From assembly GCA_023430705.1 (NCBI GenBank), contig JAEYZJ010000037.1, forward strand, positions 1 through 7,810: DNA of 7,810 nucleotides, given 5' to 3'. Origin of the DNA: Pseudomonadota bacterium. GTDB lineage: Bacteria; Pseudomonadota; Alphaproteobacteria; Rhizobiales; Devosiaceae. Shown in pieces: positions 1 to 6,465 of the stretch; within the stretch, counting starts at the first letter, position 1; each line of letters opens with the position of its first letter. A program made the translations under genes and the position numbers. The notes under the pieces are model-generated. The model saw only the letters and a program-made list of their open reading frames with translations, was not told the origin of the DNA and ran no database searches.

Positions 1-178
1 TTGCGGTTTTTCCGGTTTCCCGCTCTGGCCAACGAATCGGCAGACGAGCCTCTAACCTGTCCGCGGCGCTACACCCCTCTCCACGTTTGTGGCAATTGTT
101 CCTAAGTCTCGCCATCTTCGGCTCGCGAGGGGCGCATGATGCGTGCGATAGCGAACAGAATCGGAGGCTCGGGGGCGC
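1..178. other. Non-coding leader upstream of the SDR gene
   Basis: No gene can be supported here. The frame of the downstream dehydrogenase has stops at 53-55, 137-139 and 149-151, so that gene cannot start earlier than 179. The stretch holds a short inverted repeat, CCAC-GTTT-GTGG (81-92), followed directly by the palindrome CAATTG (93-98), and an 8-bp palindrome CTCGCGAG (122-129). I found no convincing -35/-10 pair. It probably carries the promoter of the dehydrogenase gene, but that is inferred from position only. A short open frame leaves the left edge on each strand and neither has coding support. Confidence 0.4.
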
Positions 179-910
179 ATGCGGGTCTTGATCATCGGAG
201 CGACGTCCGGCATTGCCGCCGCCACTGCACGGCTCTATGCCGCCGAGGGCGCAAGCCTGTTGCTGGTTGCCCGGGACGAGCGCCGCCTCGCGGTGCTCGC
301 CGTCGAGATGCGTGCGCTCGGTGCAGCGGCGTGCGAGACCGCCACCCTCGATCTTGCCGCTGCTGACGCGGTCAAGGAGCTCCAGGGCTTCACGGTCCGC
401 CTTGGCGGCATCGACCACATCCATATGGCCTACGCCATCATGCCGCCGCAGGTGGTCGCCGCTGCCGAGCCAGAGTTCGCCCGCTCGGTGATGGAGACTA
501 ACTACGTCTCGACCGCGCTCTGGGCGCTCGCTTCCGCCAACCTGCTGGAAACGCAGGGGCATGGATCGCTGGTGGTACTGGGGTCGGTCGCCGGCGACCG
601 GGGCCGGCGCAAGAACTTCATCTATGCCTCCACCAAGGCGGGCATCGAAACGCTGGTTGAAGGGATCGCGCACCGGTTCGCCGGAACCCGGCTGCGGGCC
701 GTGGTGGTGAAGCCCGGGCCCACGGCCACCGCCATGACTGCCGACAGCCCGCCGGGCCGGCGGCTCGCCACGGCGGAGAGCGTCGCCCGCATCGTCCGGT
801 CGGCAGCCGAGCGCGGCGGCCCGGTACAATACGCGCCACGGCACTGGCGCTGGATCATGGTGGTGGTCCGCGCCCTGCCCTGGTGGCTGTTCAGCCGCAC
901 GAACCTCTAG
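179..910 (+). CDS. DprE2-like short-chain dehydrogenase/reductase
   Basis: A 243-residue NAD(P)-dependent SDR with a Rossmann fold. The cofactor loop GATSGIA is at residues 7-13, an acidic LDLA at 57-60, and the catalytic set is N108, S136, Y149 and K153 (YASTK). The usual NNAG motif is replaced by AYAIMP (84-89). Two stretches resemble Mycobacterium DprE2 (Rv3791) as I remember it: GSVAGDRGRRKNFIYASTKAG, and a C-terminal hydrophobic tail rich in Trp and Arg from about residue 219 (APRHWRW onward). DprE2 reduces the 2-keto intermediate that DprE1 makes from decaprenylphosphoryl-ribose, giving the arabinose donor. Whether this protein uses that substrate is an inference; a DprE1-like oxidase and a prenyltransferase would be expected nearby but are not in the window. 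GGAGG at 163-167 precedes the ATG by 11 nt, and upstream in-frame stops fix the start. The generic alternative is an SDR of unknown substrate. Confidence 0.85.
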   Translation: MRVLIIGATSGIAAATARLYAAEGASLLLVARDERRLAVLAVEMRALGAAACETATLDLAAADAVKELQGFTVRLGGIDHIHMAYAIMPPQVVAAAEPEFARSVMETNYVSTALWALASANLLETQGHGSLVVLGSVAGDRGRRKNFIYASTKAGIETLVEGIAHRFAGTRLRAVVVKPGPTATAMTADSPPGRRLATAESVARIVRSAAERGGPVQYAPRHWRWIMVVVRALPWWLFSRTNL

Positions 911-942
911 GACGCGCAGCCATCCTGCCTCGCACTGTCAAC

Positions 943-972
943 CGCGCTCACGTCGCAGTCACGACGAGCGCG
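943..972. terminator. Imperfect hairpin at the convergent gene ends
   Basis: A GC-rich stem-loop: an outer arm of about six pairs (943-948 with 967-972), a 2-nt bulge (949-950), an inner arm CGTCG/CGACG (951-955 with 962-966) and a 6-nt loop (956-961). It lies between the converging dehydrogenase and aminopeptidase genes and overlaps the aminopeptidase stop codon at 948-950. There is no T-tract on either side, so it is not a classic intrinsic terminator. It could be a bidirectional 3'-end structure, or a by-product of GC-rich coding sequence. Confidence 0.3.
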
Positions 973-1700
973 CCATGGCGCGTGGCGACGATGGTGTGCT
1001 CGAACTGCACGCAGGGAGCCGGCGGCTCGGACACGAGCGTCCACTCGTCCTCCGCGCTGGCCTGCTCGGCGAAGTGACCCCCGAGCGACAGGAACGGCTC
1101 GACGGTGAACACCAGGCCGTCAGTGATGATCCGCCGCTCGGACTTGTCGGGCCAGGTGGAGATTTCACCGGGCTCGTCGTGAAGGCTGTCGCCGACACCG
1201 TGACTCGCCAGGTTTTCGATCAGGGTGTAGCGGTTCTTCTTGGCGAAGGCTCCGATAGCGTTGCCGATGCCGGCCAGCGGCGCGCCCGAGCGCACGGCGC
1301 GGATGCCCTCCCACATGGCACGCTTGCCGTCGCGGCAGAGCGTTACGAGCTTGGGGCTCGCCTCCGGAACGACGAACGAGGCTCCCGTGTCGGCGAACAC
1401 GCCGTCGCGTTCGGCCGAGACGTCGATGTTGACGAGGTCACCGGCCGAGATCACCCGGCTGCCGGGAATACCGTGCGCGATCTCCTCGTTCACCGAGATG
1501 CAGGTCGCGCCCGGGAACCCGTAGGTGATCTCGGGCGCGGACCGCGCTCCGTTCTCGTCGAGGATGCGGCGGCCGATATCGTCCAGTTCCTGCGTGGTGA
1601 TTCCGGGCTGCAGCGCCGCTGCCATTGCGTCACGGGCCAGCGCGCAGATGCGCCCGATCGCCTTCAGCTTTTCGAGCTGGTCGTTGGAAGTGATGATCAT
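948..1700 (-). CDS. map: Type I methionine aminopeptidase
   Basis: A 250-residue cytoplasmic metalloprotease of the pita-bread fold that removes the initiator methionine from nascent proteins. All five di-metal ligands are visible: D93 (NIDVSAERDG), D104 (FADTGASF), H167 (ASHGVG), E201 (FTVEPF) and E234 (QFEHTIVAT). The active-site histidines H76 (AHGIPG) and H174 (LHDEP) are also present. Length is close to E. coli Map (264), with a shorter C-terminus. The metal-site loop ERDGVFADTGASF differs from the DGxxGDTS form of housekeeping Map, so this is probably an accessory paralogue; that judgement is from memory. The ATG overlaps the stop of the upstream phosphotransferase in an ATGA and no good Shine-Dalgarno is visible, so translational coupling is likely. 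It is the last gene of the leftward cluster and converges on the dehydrogenase gene, with a 37-nt gap. Confidence 0.95.
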   Translation of the reverse strand: MIITSNDQLEKLKAIGRICALARDAMAAALQPGITTQELDDIGRRILDENGARSAPEITYGFPGATCISVNEEIAHGIPGSRVISAGDLVNIDVSAERDGVFADTGASFVVPEASPKLVTLCRDGKRAMWEGIRAVRSGAPLAGIGNAIGAFAKKNRYTLIENLASHGVGDSLHDEPGEISTWPDKSERRIITDGLVFTVEPFLSLGGHFAEQASAEDEWTLVSEPPAPCVQFEHTIVATRHGALVVTAT

Positions 1701-2677
1701 GGCCGCTTCTGCGACGCCATCGCCTCAAGGTCAACGATGAGGTCGTGGCGCTCTCCTTCGCGGATCACGCCGACGTGGCGTAGCCACCACCACATGGTGA
1801 GCCGGTGGAGCAGCAGGTAGATCCACAGCGCCGCATCCGGATCGGGGTGGTCGATGGGACCATAGCCCTCGCGAATGGCCACGCCGCTGCCAGGAGCGTC
1901 GTGTTCGCAACAGAACAGTGCCTTGGCAAGATCGCAGACCGGGTCCGACGCCCTGGCGTTACCGAAGTCCAGCAGCCCGGTCAGTTGCAGCCGTCCGTCC
2001 GCATCCCTTTCAGCCAGCACGTTATGCGGCTGGAAGTCGTCATGGGCGAAGACGGCGCCCCTGCTGTGGGCGATGACACTGGCGTGATCCGCGACGATCG
2101 ACTCCAGCCGCTGCGCCAGCGCTTCATCGCCGCCATAGCGCTTGAACTGGCCGATGCCGTGGGCGAAGCGACGCGCGAAATATTCCGTGTTGGTCGGCAC
2201 TGGGTCGAGAAGGCCATCCGCATCGAAGGCACCGTAGCCGGGCACCGGCACGGTGTGCAGCTTGCGCAGCATCGCACCCATCTGGTGGTAGAGGTCGCCG
2301 ACGTCCGGCGCGTCCCTGAAAGTCATCACCTGTCTGCCGGGCAGGTAGTTGGCGATCGTGTATCGGAACGGCATCCGGGTGCGGGTCTCGTCCGAGGCGA
2401 GGAAGCGAGTCATCGGCACATCGAGGTCGCGCAGCAACTGCGACGCATACGTCTCTTTGCCGGTCGCGTACGGCAGTGCGTCGTTGAATACCTTGAGCAC
2501 GACCGGCTGGCCGTCCACACGGTCGATGCGGAACGAGCGTGCGCCGCCACCAATGAGTTCGGTGATAGTCGCGGGAACACCAAGGCCGAAATCGGCAAAC
2601 GTGGCAGCGAGCCGATCGGGATCGATCTCGACCGGTGCGGCTTTGATCACATCTTGCTCCGCCACCGCCTCGGTCAT
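1697..2677 (-). CDS. APH-family phosphotransferase (aminoglycoside/choline kinase fold)
   Basis: A 326-residue protein with the bilobal APH/choline-kinase fold. The N-lobe has a glycine-rich stretch IGGGARSF (42-49), the ATP-anchoring Lys in VVLKVF (K62) and a helix carrying E75. The catalytic loop HDDFQPHN covers residues 212-219, with D214 as the probable base and N219 binding metal. The metal-binding DFGN is at 237-240. A Trp-rich MWWWLRH segment lies at 295-301. The catalytic set looks intact, so it should transfer phosphate from ATP to a small molecule, but the substrate cannot be read from sequence; nothing suggests antibiotic resistance. An ATG at 2677 is chosen because it forms an ATGA with the pgi stop. 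An open frame continues to 2803, but that extension lies antiparallel to nothing and simply overlaps the pgi 3' end in another frame. Its own stop overlaps the map start by 4 nt, which ties it to both neighbours. Confidence 0.88.
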   Translation of the reverse strand: MTEAVAEQDVIKAAPVEIDPDRLAATFADFGLGVPATITELIGGGARSFRIDRVDGQPVVLKVFNDALPYATGKETYASQLLRDLDVPMTRFLASDETRTRMPFRYTIANYLPGRQVMTFRDAPDVGDLYHQMGAMLRKLHTVPVPGYGAFDADGLLDPVPTNTEYFARRFAHGIGQFKRYGGDEALAQRLESIVADHASVIAHSRGAVFAHDDFQPHNVLAERDADGRLQLTGLLDFGNARASDPVCDLAKALFCCEHDAPGSGVAIREGYGPIDHPDPDAALWIYLLLHRLTMWWWLRHVGVIREGERHDLIVDLEAMASQKRP

Positions 2678-4311
2678 TGCTTGAGCTTCAGATACGCCTC
2701 GACCAGCCCCCTGGTGGAGCTGTCGTGCCCGTCCGCCTTCTGCGTGCCCTCGACCTTGGGCAGCAGTGCCTTGGCAAGCTGCTTGCCAAGCTCGACGCCC
2801 CACTGGTCGTAGGAGTTCACGCCCCAGATCGTGCCCTGCACGAACACCTTGTGCTCGTAGAGAGCGACCAGGCTACCGAGCCGCTCGGGCGTCAGCTTGG
2901 GGTAGATCAGCGTGTTGGACGGGCGGTTGCCGGGGAACATCTTGTGCGGCGTCAGCGCCTTGATCCTCGCCTTGTCGAGGCCCTGCGCGCGGAGTTCGGC
3001 CACCACCTCCTCCTTGGTCTTGCCCAGCATCAGCGCCTCGGACTGGGCGAAGACGTTGGCGACCAGCTTGTCGTGGTGCGGCGGCAGGTGCTCGTGCGGC
3101 TGGGCGGCGACGAGGAAATCCACCGGGATCACGTCGGTCCCCTGGTGGATCAACTGGTAGAAGGCGTGCTGGCCGTTGGTGCCGGGCTCGCCCCAGATGA
3201 TCGGGCCGGTGTTGTAGTCGACCGGCTTGCCCTCAAGGTTCACCGACTTGCCGTTGCTCTCCATGTCCTGCTGCTGCAGGTAGGCCGCAAAGCGCGAAAG
3301 CCGCTGGTCGTAGGGCAGCACGGCGTGGGTCGAAAAGCCCCAGGCGTTACGGTACCACACGCCGATGAGCCCCATGATCACCGGCAGGTTCTTCTCGAGC
3401 TTGGTCTTGAGGAAGTGCTGGTCCATCTCGTAGGCGCCGCGCAGGAACGCCTCGAATTTGTCGTAACCGACGGCGATGGCGACCGGCAGGCCGATGGCGG
3501 ACCAGACCGAATAGCGGCCGCCGACCCAGTCCCAGAAGCCGAAGATGCGATCGGACTTGATGCCGAAGTCGGCGCAGGCCGGAAGGTTCGTCGAGAGCGC
3601 GGCGAAGTGGTCGGTCACTGCCGCCTCGCCCAGCGCCTCGGCGATCCAGGCCCGGGCTGTCGCCGCGTTGGTCATCGTCTCGTCGGTCGTGAAGGTCTTC
3701 GACGCCACGATGAACAGCGTGCGCCTCGGGTCGAGCCGCTTCAGCGTGTCGTGGATATGGGCGCCATCCACGTTGGAGACGTAGTGGGCGCGCAAGTCGG
3801 CCCGCGTGTAGGGTTCGAGCGCCAACGTCACCATCACCGGCCCGAGGTCCGAGCCGCCGATGCCGATATTGACCACGTCGGTGAAGCTCTCCCCGGTCGC
3901 TCCCCTGATCGAGCCGTCGCGCACCTTGTCGGAGAACGCCCTCATCGCCGCGAGTACGCCGCGCACCTCGGGCATCACGTCCTTGCCGTCGACCTTCACC
4001 GGCCGGTCGCCGAAGTAGCGCAGCGCCATGTGCTCGACGGCGCGGTCCTCGGTGATGTTGATGTGCTCACCCTTCCACATCGCGTCGCGCCGTGCCTCGA
4101 GCCCGGCGGCGCGGGCCATGGCGAACAGGGCCTCCATCGCCTTTTCGTCGATCCGGTTCTTGGAATAGTCCAGCAGCAGGTCCCCGGCCCGCGCCGAGAA
4201 GCTGGCGAACCGGTTCGGGTCGGCCGCAAACAGCTCGCGCATGGTCGTCTCCTCGAGACGCTTGCGGGCCTTCATCAACGGATTGAGGAGGGACTTGCGG
4301 CTGGAGGCCAT
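2674..4311 (-). CDS. pgi: Glucose-6-phosphate isomerase
   Basis: A 545-residue cytoplasmic enzyme interconverting glucose 6-phosphate and fructose 6-phosphate, linking glycolysis/gluconeogenesis, the Entner-Doudoroff and pentose-phosphate routes and envelope sugar supply. Length is close to E. coli Pgi (549). The sugar-phosphate-binding IGIGGSDLG starts at residue 149, the family signature DWVGGRYSVWSAIG spans 261-274, and GEPGTNGQHAFYQL starts at 374. The C-terminal signature YDQWGVELGKQLAKALLP spans 501-518. Catalytic residues align as E351 (MESNGK), H382 and K510, with the same mutual spacing as in E. coli. AGGAGA at 4319-4324 sits 7 nt before the ATG, a strong ribosome site that decides the start. 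The gap from the tgt stop is only 23 nt, so it is probably in the tgt transcript. Its stop overlaps the phosphotransferase start (ATGA). Confidence 0.98.
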   Translation of the reverse strand: MASSRKSLLNPLMKARKRLEETTMRELFAADPNRFASFSARAGDLLLDYSKNRIDEKAMEALFAMARAAGLEARRDAMWKGEHINITEDRAVEHMALRYFGDRPVKVDGKDVMPEVRGVLAAMRAFSDKVRDGSIRGATGESFTDVVNIGIGGSDLGPVMVTLALEPYTRADLRAHYVSNVDGAHIHDTLKRLDPRRTLFIVASKTFTTDETMTNAATARAWIAEALGEAAVTDHFAALSTNLPACADFGIKSDRIFGFWDWVGGRYSVWSAIGLPVAIAVGYDKFEAFLRGAYEMDQHFLKTKLEKNLPVIMGLIGVWYRNAWGFSTHAVLPYDQRLSRFAAYLQQQDMESNGKSVNLEGKPVDYNTGPIIWGEPGTNGQHAFYQLIHQGTDVIPVDFLVAAQPHEHLPPHHDKLVANVFAQSEALMLGKTKEEVVAELRAQGLDKARIKALTPHKMFPGNRPSNTLIYPKLTPERLGSLVALYEHKVFVQGTIWGVNSYDQWGVELGKQLAKALLPKVEGTQKADGHDSSTRGLVEAYLKLKQ

Positions 4312-4334
4312 GCGCTATTCTCCTGCGGGTGTTG

Positions 4335-5462
4335 CTATCGGGCGGGGAGGTCTCCCGCGGCCCAGGTGGCACGGGTTTGTGCCGCATAATCGGCAAACGT
4401 ACCAGCCTCGATCGCGTGCCGGGCACCTATGCAGAGCTGCTGGTAGTAGTGCAGGTTGACCTGGCTCAGGATCATCGCGCCGAGCATCTCCTCGGTGCGG
4501 ATGAGATGGTGCAGGTAGGCGCGGCTGAACCGTCGGCAGTTCGGGTTCGGCGACTGCTCGTCCAGTGGACGCGGGTCGTCCTTGTGCCGCGCGTTCTTGA
4601 GATTGATGACGCCCATGCGCGTATAGGCATGGCCATGCCGCCCGGCGCGGGTGGGATGCACGCAGTCGAACATGTCGACGCCGCGCTCGATGCCGCCCAG
4701 GATGTCGTCGGGCTTGCCCACGCCCATCAGGTAGCGTGGCTTGTCCACCGGCAGCTCCGGAGTGATCTCGGAGAGGACGCGGAACATCACCTCCTGCGGC
4801 TCACCGACCGCGAGGCCGCCGATCGAATAGCCGGAAAAGCCGATCGACTTTAGGCCGGCCGCGGACCGGCCGCGCAGCTCGGCATTGTCCCCTCCTTGCA
4901 CGATGCCGTGCAGCGAGCGATGCGGCTGGTGACCAAAGGCATCCTTGGAGCGCTGGGCCCAGCGCAGCGACAACTCCATGGCCCGCTCCATCTCCCTGTA
5001 CTCGGAGGGAAGCGGGATGCACTCGTCGAGCTGCATGATGATGTCGCTGTCGAGCAGCGTCTGGATCTCGATCGAGCGCTCCGGCGTCAGCTCATGCGCC
5101 GAGCCGTCGATGTGCGAGCGGAACTTGACGCCCTTTTCGGTGAGCTTCCTCAGCTTGGCGAGCGACATGACCTGGAACCCGCCGCTATCGGTGAGGATCG
5201 GCCGCTGCCAGTCCATGAAGTCGTGCAGGCCACCCAGTGCCGCGACGCGTTCGGCGCCGGGGCGGAGCATCAGGTGATAGGTATTGCCGAGCAGGATATC
5301 AGCGCCGGTGTCGCGGACCTGTTCGGGGTACATGCCCTTGACCGTGCCGACCGTGCCGACCGGCATGAAGGCAGGCGTGTTGATTTCGCCGCGCGAGGTG
5401 TCGATCCGCCCACAACGGGCCATGCCGTCGGTGGCGGCGAGGGTAAAGCTGAAGTCGGTCAT
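4335..5462 (-). CDS. tgt: tRNA-guanine transglycosylase, zinc site degenerate
   Basis: A 375-residue enzyme exchanging guanine-34 in GUN-anticodon tRNAs (Asp, Asn, His, Tyr) for preQ1, a step of queuosine synthesis. The TIM-barrel active site is intact: D92 in TDSGGFQ, D146 in QLDEC, GIVQGG (186-191), GGLAVGE (215-221) and the nucleophile D266 in MFDCVHPTRAGRHG. The C-terminal zinc site is not. The family pattern is C-x-C-x2-C with a His 26 residues on (E. coli C302, C304, C307, H333); here the positions read S304, N306, C309 and V335, so only one ligand remains. The flanking SRAYLHHL and NLHYYQQL are well conserved, so the alignment is firm. The start is uncertain. The ATG at 5462 gives the usual family N-terminus and length but has only a weak Shine-Dalgarno. 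A GTG at 5498 adds 12 residues, has AGGA 5 nt upstream, and lies 12 nt after the GYD gene. Confidence 0.96.
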   Translation of the reverse strand: MTDFSFTLAATDGMARCGRIDTSRGEINTPAFMPVGTVGTVKGMYPEQVRDTGADILLGNTYHLMLRPGAERVAALGGLHDFMDWQRPILTDSGGFQVMSLAKLRKLTEKGVKFRSHIDGSAHELTPERSIEIQTLLDSDIIMQLDECIPLPSEYREMERAMELSLRWAQRSKDAFGHQPHRSLHGIVQGGDNAELRGRSAAGLKSIGFSGYSIGGLAVGEPQEVMFRVLSEITPELPVDKPRYLMGVGKPDDILGGIERGVDMFDCVHPTRAGRHGHAYTRMGVINLKNARHKDDPRPLDEQSPNPNCRRFSRAYLHHLIRTEEMLGAMILSQVNLHYYQQLCIGARHAIEAGTFADYAAQTRATWAAGDLPAR

Positions 5463-5510
5463 GCGCGGGTCTTTAGCGGCACGACCGGCTTCTGTCACCT
5501 CGATCCTGTG

Positions 5511-5798
5511 TCAGACCGCGGCGATGATCTTGCGGTAGTCAGGCTCCGGGAAGGCCTTGAGCGTAGTGCTGCGGATAGCGCCCTTGGCGAGACGAAGAAT
5601 TAGGGTCGCCATCGCCTCGTCGGTCGGCGCCTCCACCACACAGACGAGATCGTAGGCGCCCATGGTCATGTGGATGGATTCCATTGAGCCGCCAAGCGAT
5701 TTGGCCAGCTCCTTTCCCGCATCGTAGCGGTTGGCGGATTCCTTGATTTCCTTCACGCCCTGCTCGGTCCAGTTGAGCAGTAGAATGTATTTGGACAT
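5511..5798 (-). CDS. GYD domain-containing small protein
   Basis: A 95-residue protein with a predicted ferredoxin-like alpha-beta fold of the GYD family. The N-terminal strand is YILLLNWTEQG (4-14). The family-naming motif appears as GAYD (47-50), followed by a strand LVCVVEAP (51-58), a helix over roughly 59-73 and the typical end TLKAFP (79-84). The molecular role of this family is unknown, and no catalytic residues can be pointed to. Similar stand-alone dimeric alpha-beta-barrel proteins bind small ligands, but that is only an analogy. GAGGAG at 5806-5811 lies 7 nt before the ATG. A promoter with a perfect TATAAT lies in the gap behind the DHFR-like gene, so it is likely transcribed on its own. 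It sits between a DHFR-like gene and tgt and splits the usual queA-tgt pair. Confidence 0.9.
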   Translation of the reverse strand: MSKYILLLNWTEQGVKEIKESANRYDAGKELAKSLGGSMESIHMTMGAYDLVCVVEAPTDEAMATLILRLAKGAIRSTTLKAFPEPDYRKIIAAV

Positions 5799-5846
5799 TT
5801 CGACGCTCCTCTGCTTACGAAAGCGGATTACCTTCGCAACCAGAAG

Positions 5847-5852
5847 ATTATA
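5847..5852 (-). promoter_or_regulatory. Candidate -10 element of the GYD gene promoter
   Basis: Read on the minus strand, this is an exact TATAAT inside the 81-nt gap between the DHFR-like stop and the GYD start. The predicted transcription start is near 5840, giving a leader of about 40 nt that contains the GAGGAG ribosome site. No good TTGACA is found at 16-18 nt upstream (the positions read roughly GGTATT), so the promoter may depend on an activator or on the -10 alone. Confidence 0.5.
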
Positions 5853-5856
5853 CCTC

Positions 5857-5871
5857 TTCGATCCGTTCGAA
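5857..5871. promoter_or_regulatory. Inverted repeat TTCGA-N5-TCGAA upstream of the GYD -10
   Basis: A perfect 5-bp inverted repeat around a 5-nt centre, with one further matching pair inside the centre (5863 with 5865). It occupies the spacer and approaches the -35 side of the candidate GYD promoter, where a repressor or activator dimer could bind. The half-sites are short, so chance is a real alternative, and no matching regulator gene is in the window. No T-tract follows, so it is not a terminator for the DHFR-like gene. Confidence 0.3.
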
Positions 5872-5879
5872 TACCGGCT

Positions 5880-6431
5880 TCAGGCCTTAAGCCGATAGCT
5901 CAACAGGACCCCGCCATTGTCCAGCACCCTCGAGGAAGCGAGCTCGACACCGATGGACTCCTCCTGCGGCCGGAACAGCGGCTTGCCCTTGCCGAGCAGG
6001 ATGGGCGCGATGCAGAGGCGGTACTCGTCCACCAGCCCTGCCCCGAGCAGGCTCGACAACAATTCGGCGCTGCCGAAGACGTAGATCGGCCCGCCCTCTT
6101 CTGCCTTGAGGCCCCGCACCAGCTCGACCGCATCGCCTCGCAGCAGGCGGGTATTGTTCCAGTCGGCGCTCGTGAGCGTGCTGGAAATCACCGCCTTGGG
6201 CGTTGCGTTCATCGCCGGGGCCTCGGGATCGGTGGCGGTCGGCCAGTACTGCGACATGCCGTCGTAGGTCTTGCGGCCGAACAGAAGGAGACCCGCCTCC
6301 CGCAACTGCTGGTCGCTCAGCTCCTGCAGGTCCTTGCCCCAGACCAGGTGATGGAAGTCGTTGGACCAGGGCTCCACCCCCTGGAAATAGCCATCCAGTG
6401 TCACGACGTTCCAGGCGATCAGCTTGCGCAC
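5880..6431 (-). CDS. RibD C-terminal/dihydrofolate reductase family protein
   Basis: A 183-residue protein of the RibD-C/DHFR fold, a predicted cytoplasmic NADPH-dependent reductase. The start RKLIAWNVVTLDGYF (2-16) carries the family TLDG motif. LLFGRKTYDGM (49-59) and VFGSAELLSSLL (118-129) correspond to the cofactor-binding segments, and DEYRLCIAPILLGKGKPLF (135-153) is the typical family strand-loop. It lacks the deaminase half of RibD and is not a housekeeping FolA, so the substrate is unknown; calling it a dihydrofolate reductase would overreach. The start is a GTG at 6431 with GGAGGG at 6436-6441, 4 nt upstream, and no better in-frame ATG exists. It has its own promoter after queA, with a palindrome over the -10. 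In other genomes such genes are often controlled by ArsR-family or similar small regulators; no regulator is present here. Confidence 0.92.
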   Translation of the reverse strand: MRKLIAWNVVTLDGYFQGVEPWSNDFHHLVWGKDLQELSDQQLREAGLLLFGRKTYDGMSQYWPTATDPEAPAMNATPKAVISSTLTSADWNNTRLLRGDAVELVRGLKAEEGGPIYVFGSAELLSSLLGAGLVDEYRLCIAPILLGKGKPLFRPQEESIGVELASSRVLDNGGVLLSYRLKA

Positions 6432-6443
6432 GGTTCCCTCCGT

Positions 6444-6465
6444 TACTTATGCATTTGCTTAAGTA
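6444..6465. promoter_or_regulatory. Palindromic operator candidate for the DHFR-like gene
   Basis: A 22-bp palindrome with outer arms TACTTA and TAAGTA and inner arms GCA and TGC, 9 of 11 base pairs matching. It overlaps the last four bases of the candidate -10 (6462-6467) and covers the predicted transcription start near 6455, the classic place for a repressor dimer. The AT-rich, interrupted symmetry resembles ArsR-type operators, but that family assignment is an inference from form and from the type of gene controlled. The regulator must be encoded elsewhere. Confidence 0.55.

Noticed and set aside
81..102. GGAAC on the minus strand near CGTG, resembling an EcfG general-stress promoter
   Set aside because: The EcfG consensus needs GGAAC and CGTT about 16-17 nt apart; here the nearest CGT is about 12 nt away and lacks the last T.
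1..115. A minus-strand frame from an ATG at 115 that stays open to the left edge
   Set aside because: Only 38 codons, no ribosome site, and no recognisable sequence. It might be the start of a divergent gene, but it cannot be supported from this window.
2678..2803. An N-terminal extension of the phosphotransferase to 2803
   Set aside because: The added 42 residues lie wholly within the pgi 3' end, are low-complexity (Gly, Arg, Gln) and would cost the ATGA overlap start that fits the family N-terminus.
1805..2812. A 335-codon plus-strand open frame opposite the phosphotransferase
   Set aside because: It is the complement of a gene with intact kinase motifs, with no motif or ribosome site of its own.
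4312..4334. A separate promoter or terminator between tgt and pgi
   Set aside because: The gap is only 23 nt and is mostly filled by the pgi ribosome-binding site; no hairpin or promoter boxes fit.
2677..4389. A 570-codon open frame on the plus strand opposite pgi
   Set aside because: It is antisense to a fully conserved pgi. Its product is rich in Val, His, Arg and Gly as expected from the complement of GC-biased codons, and matches no family I know.
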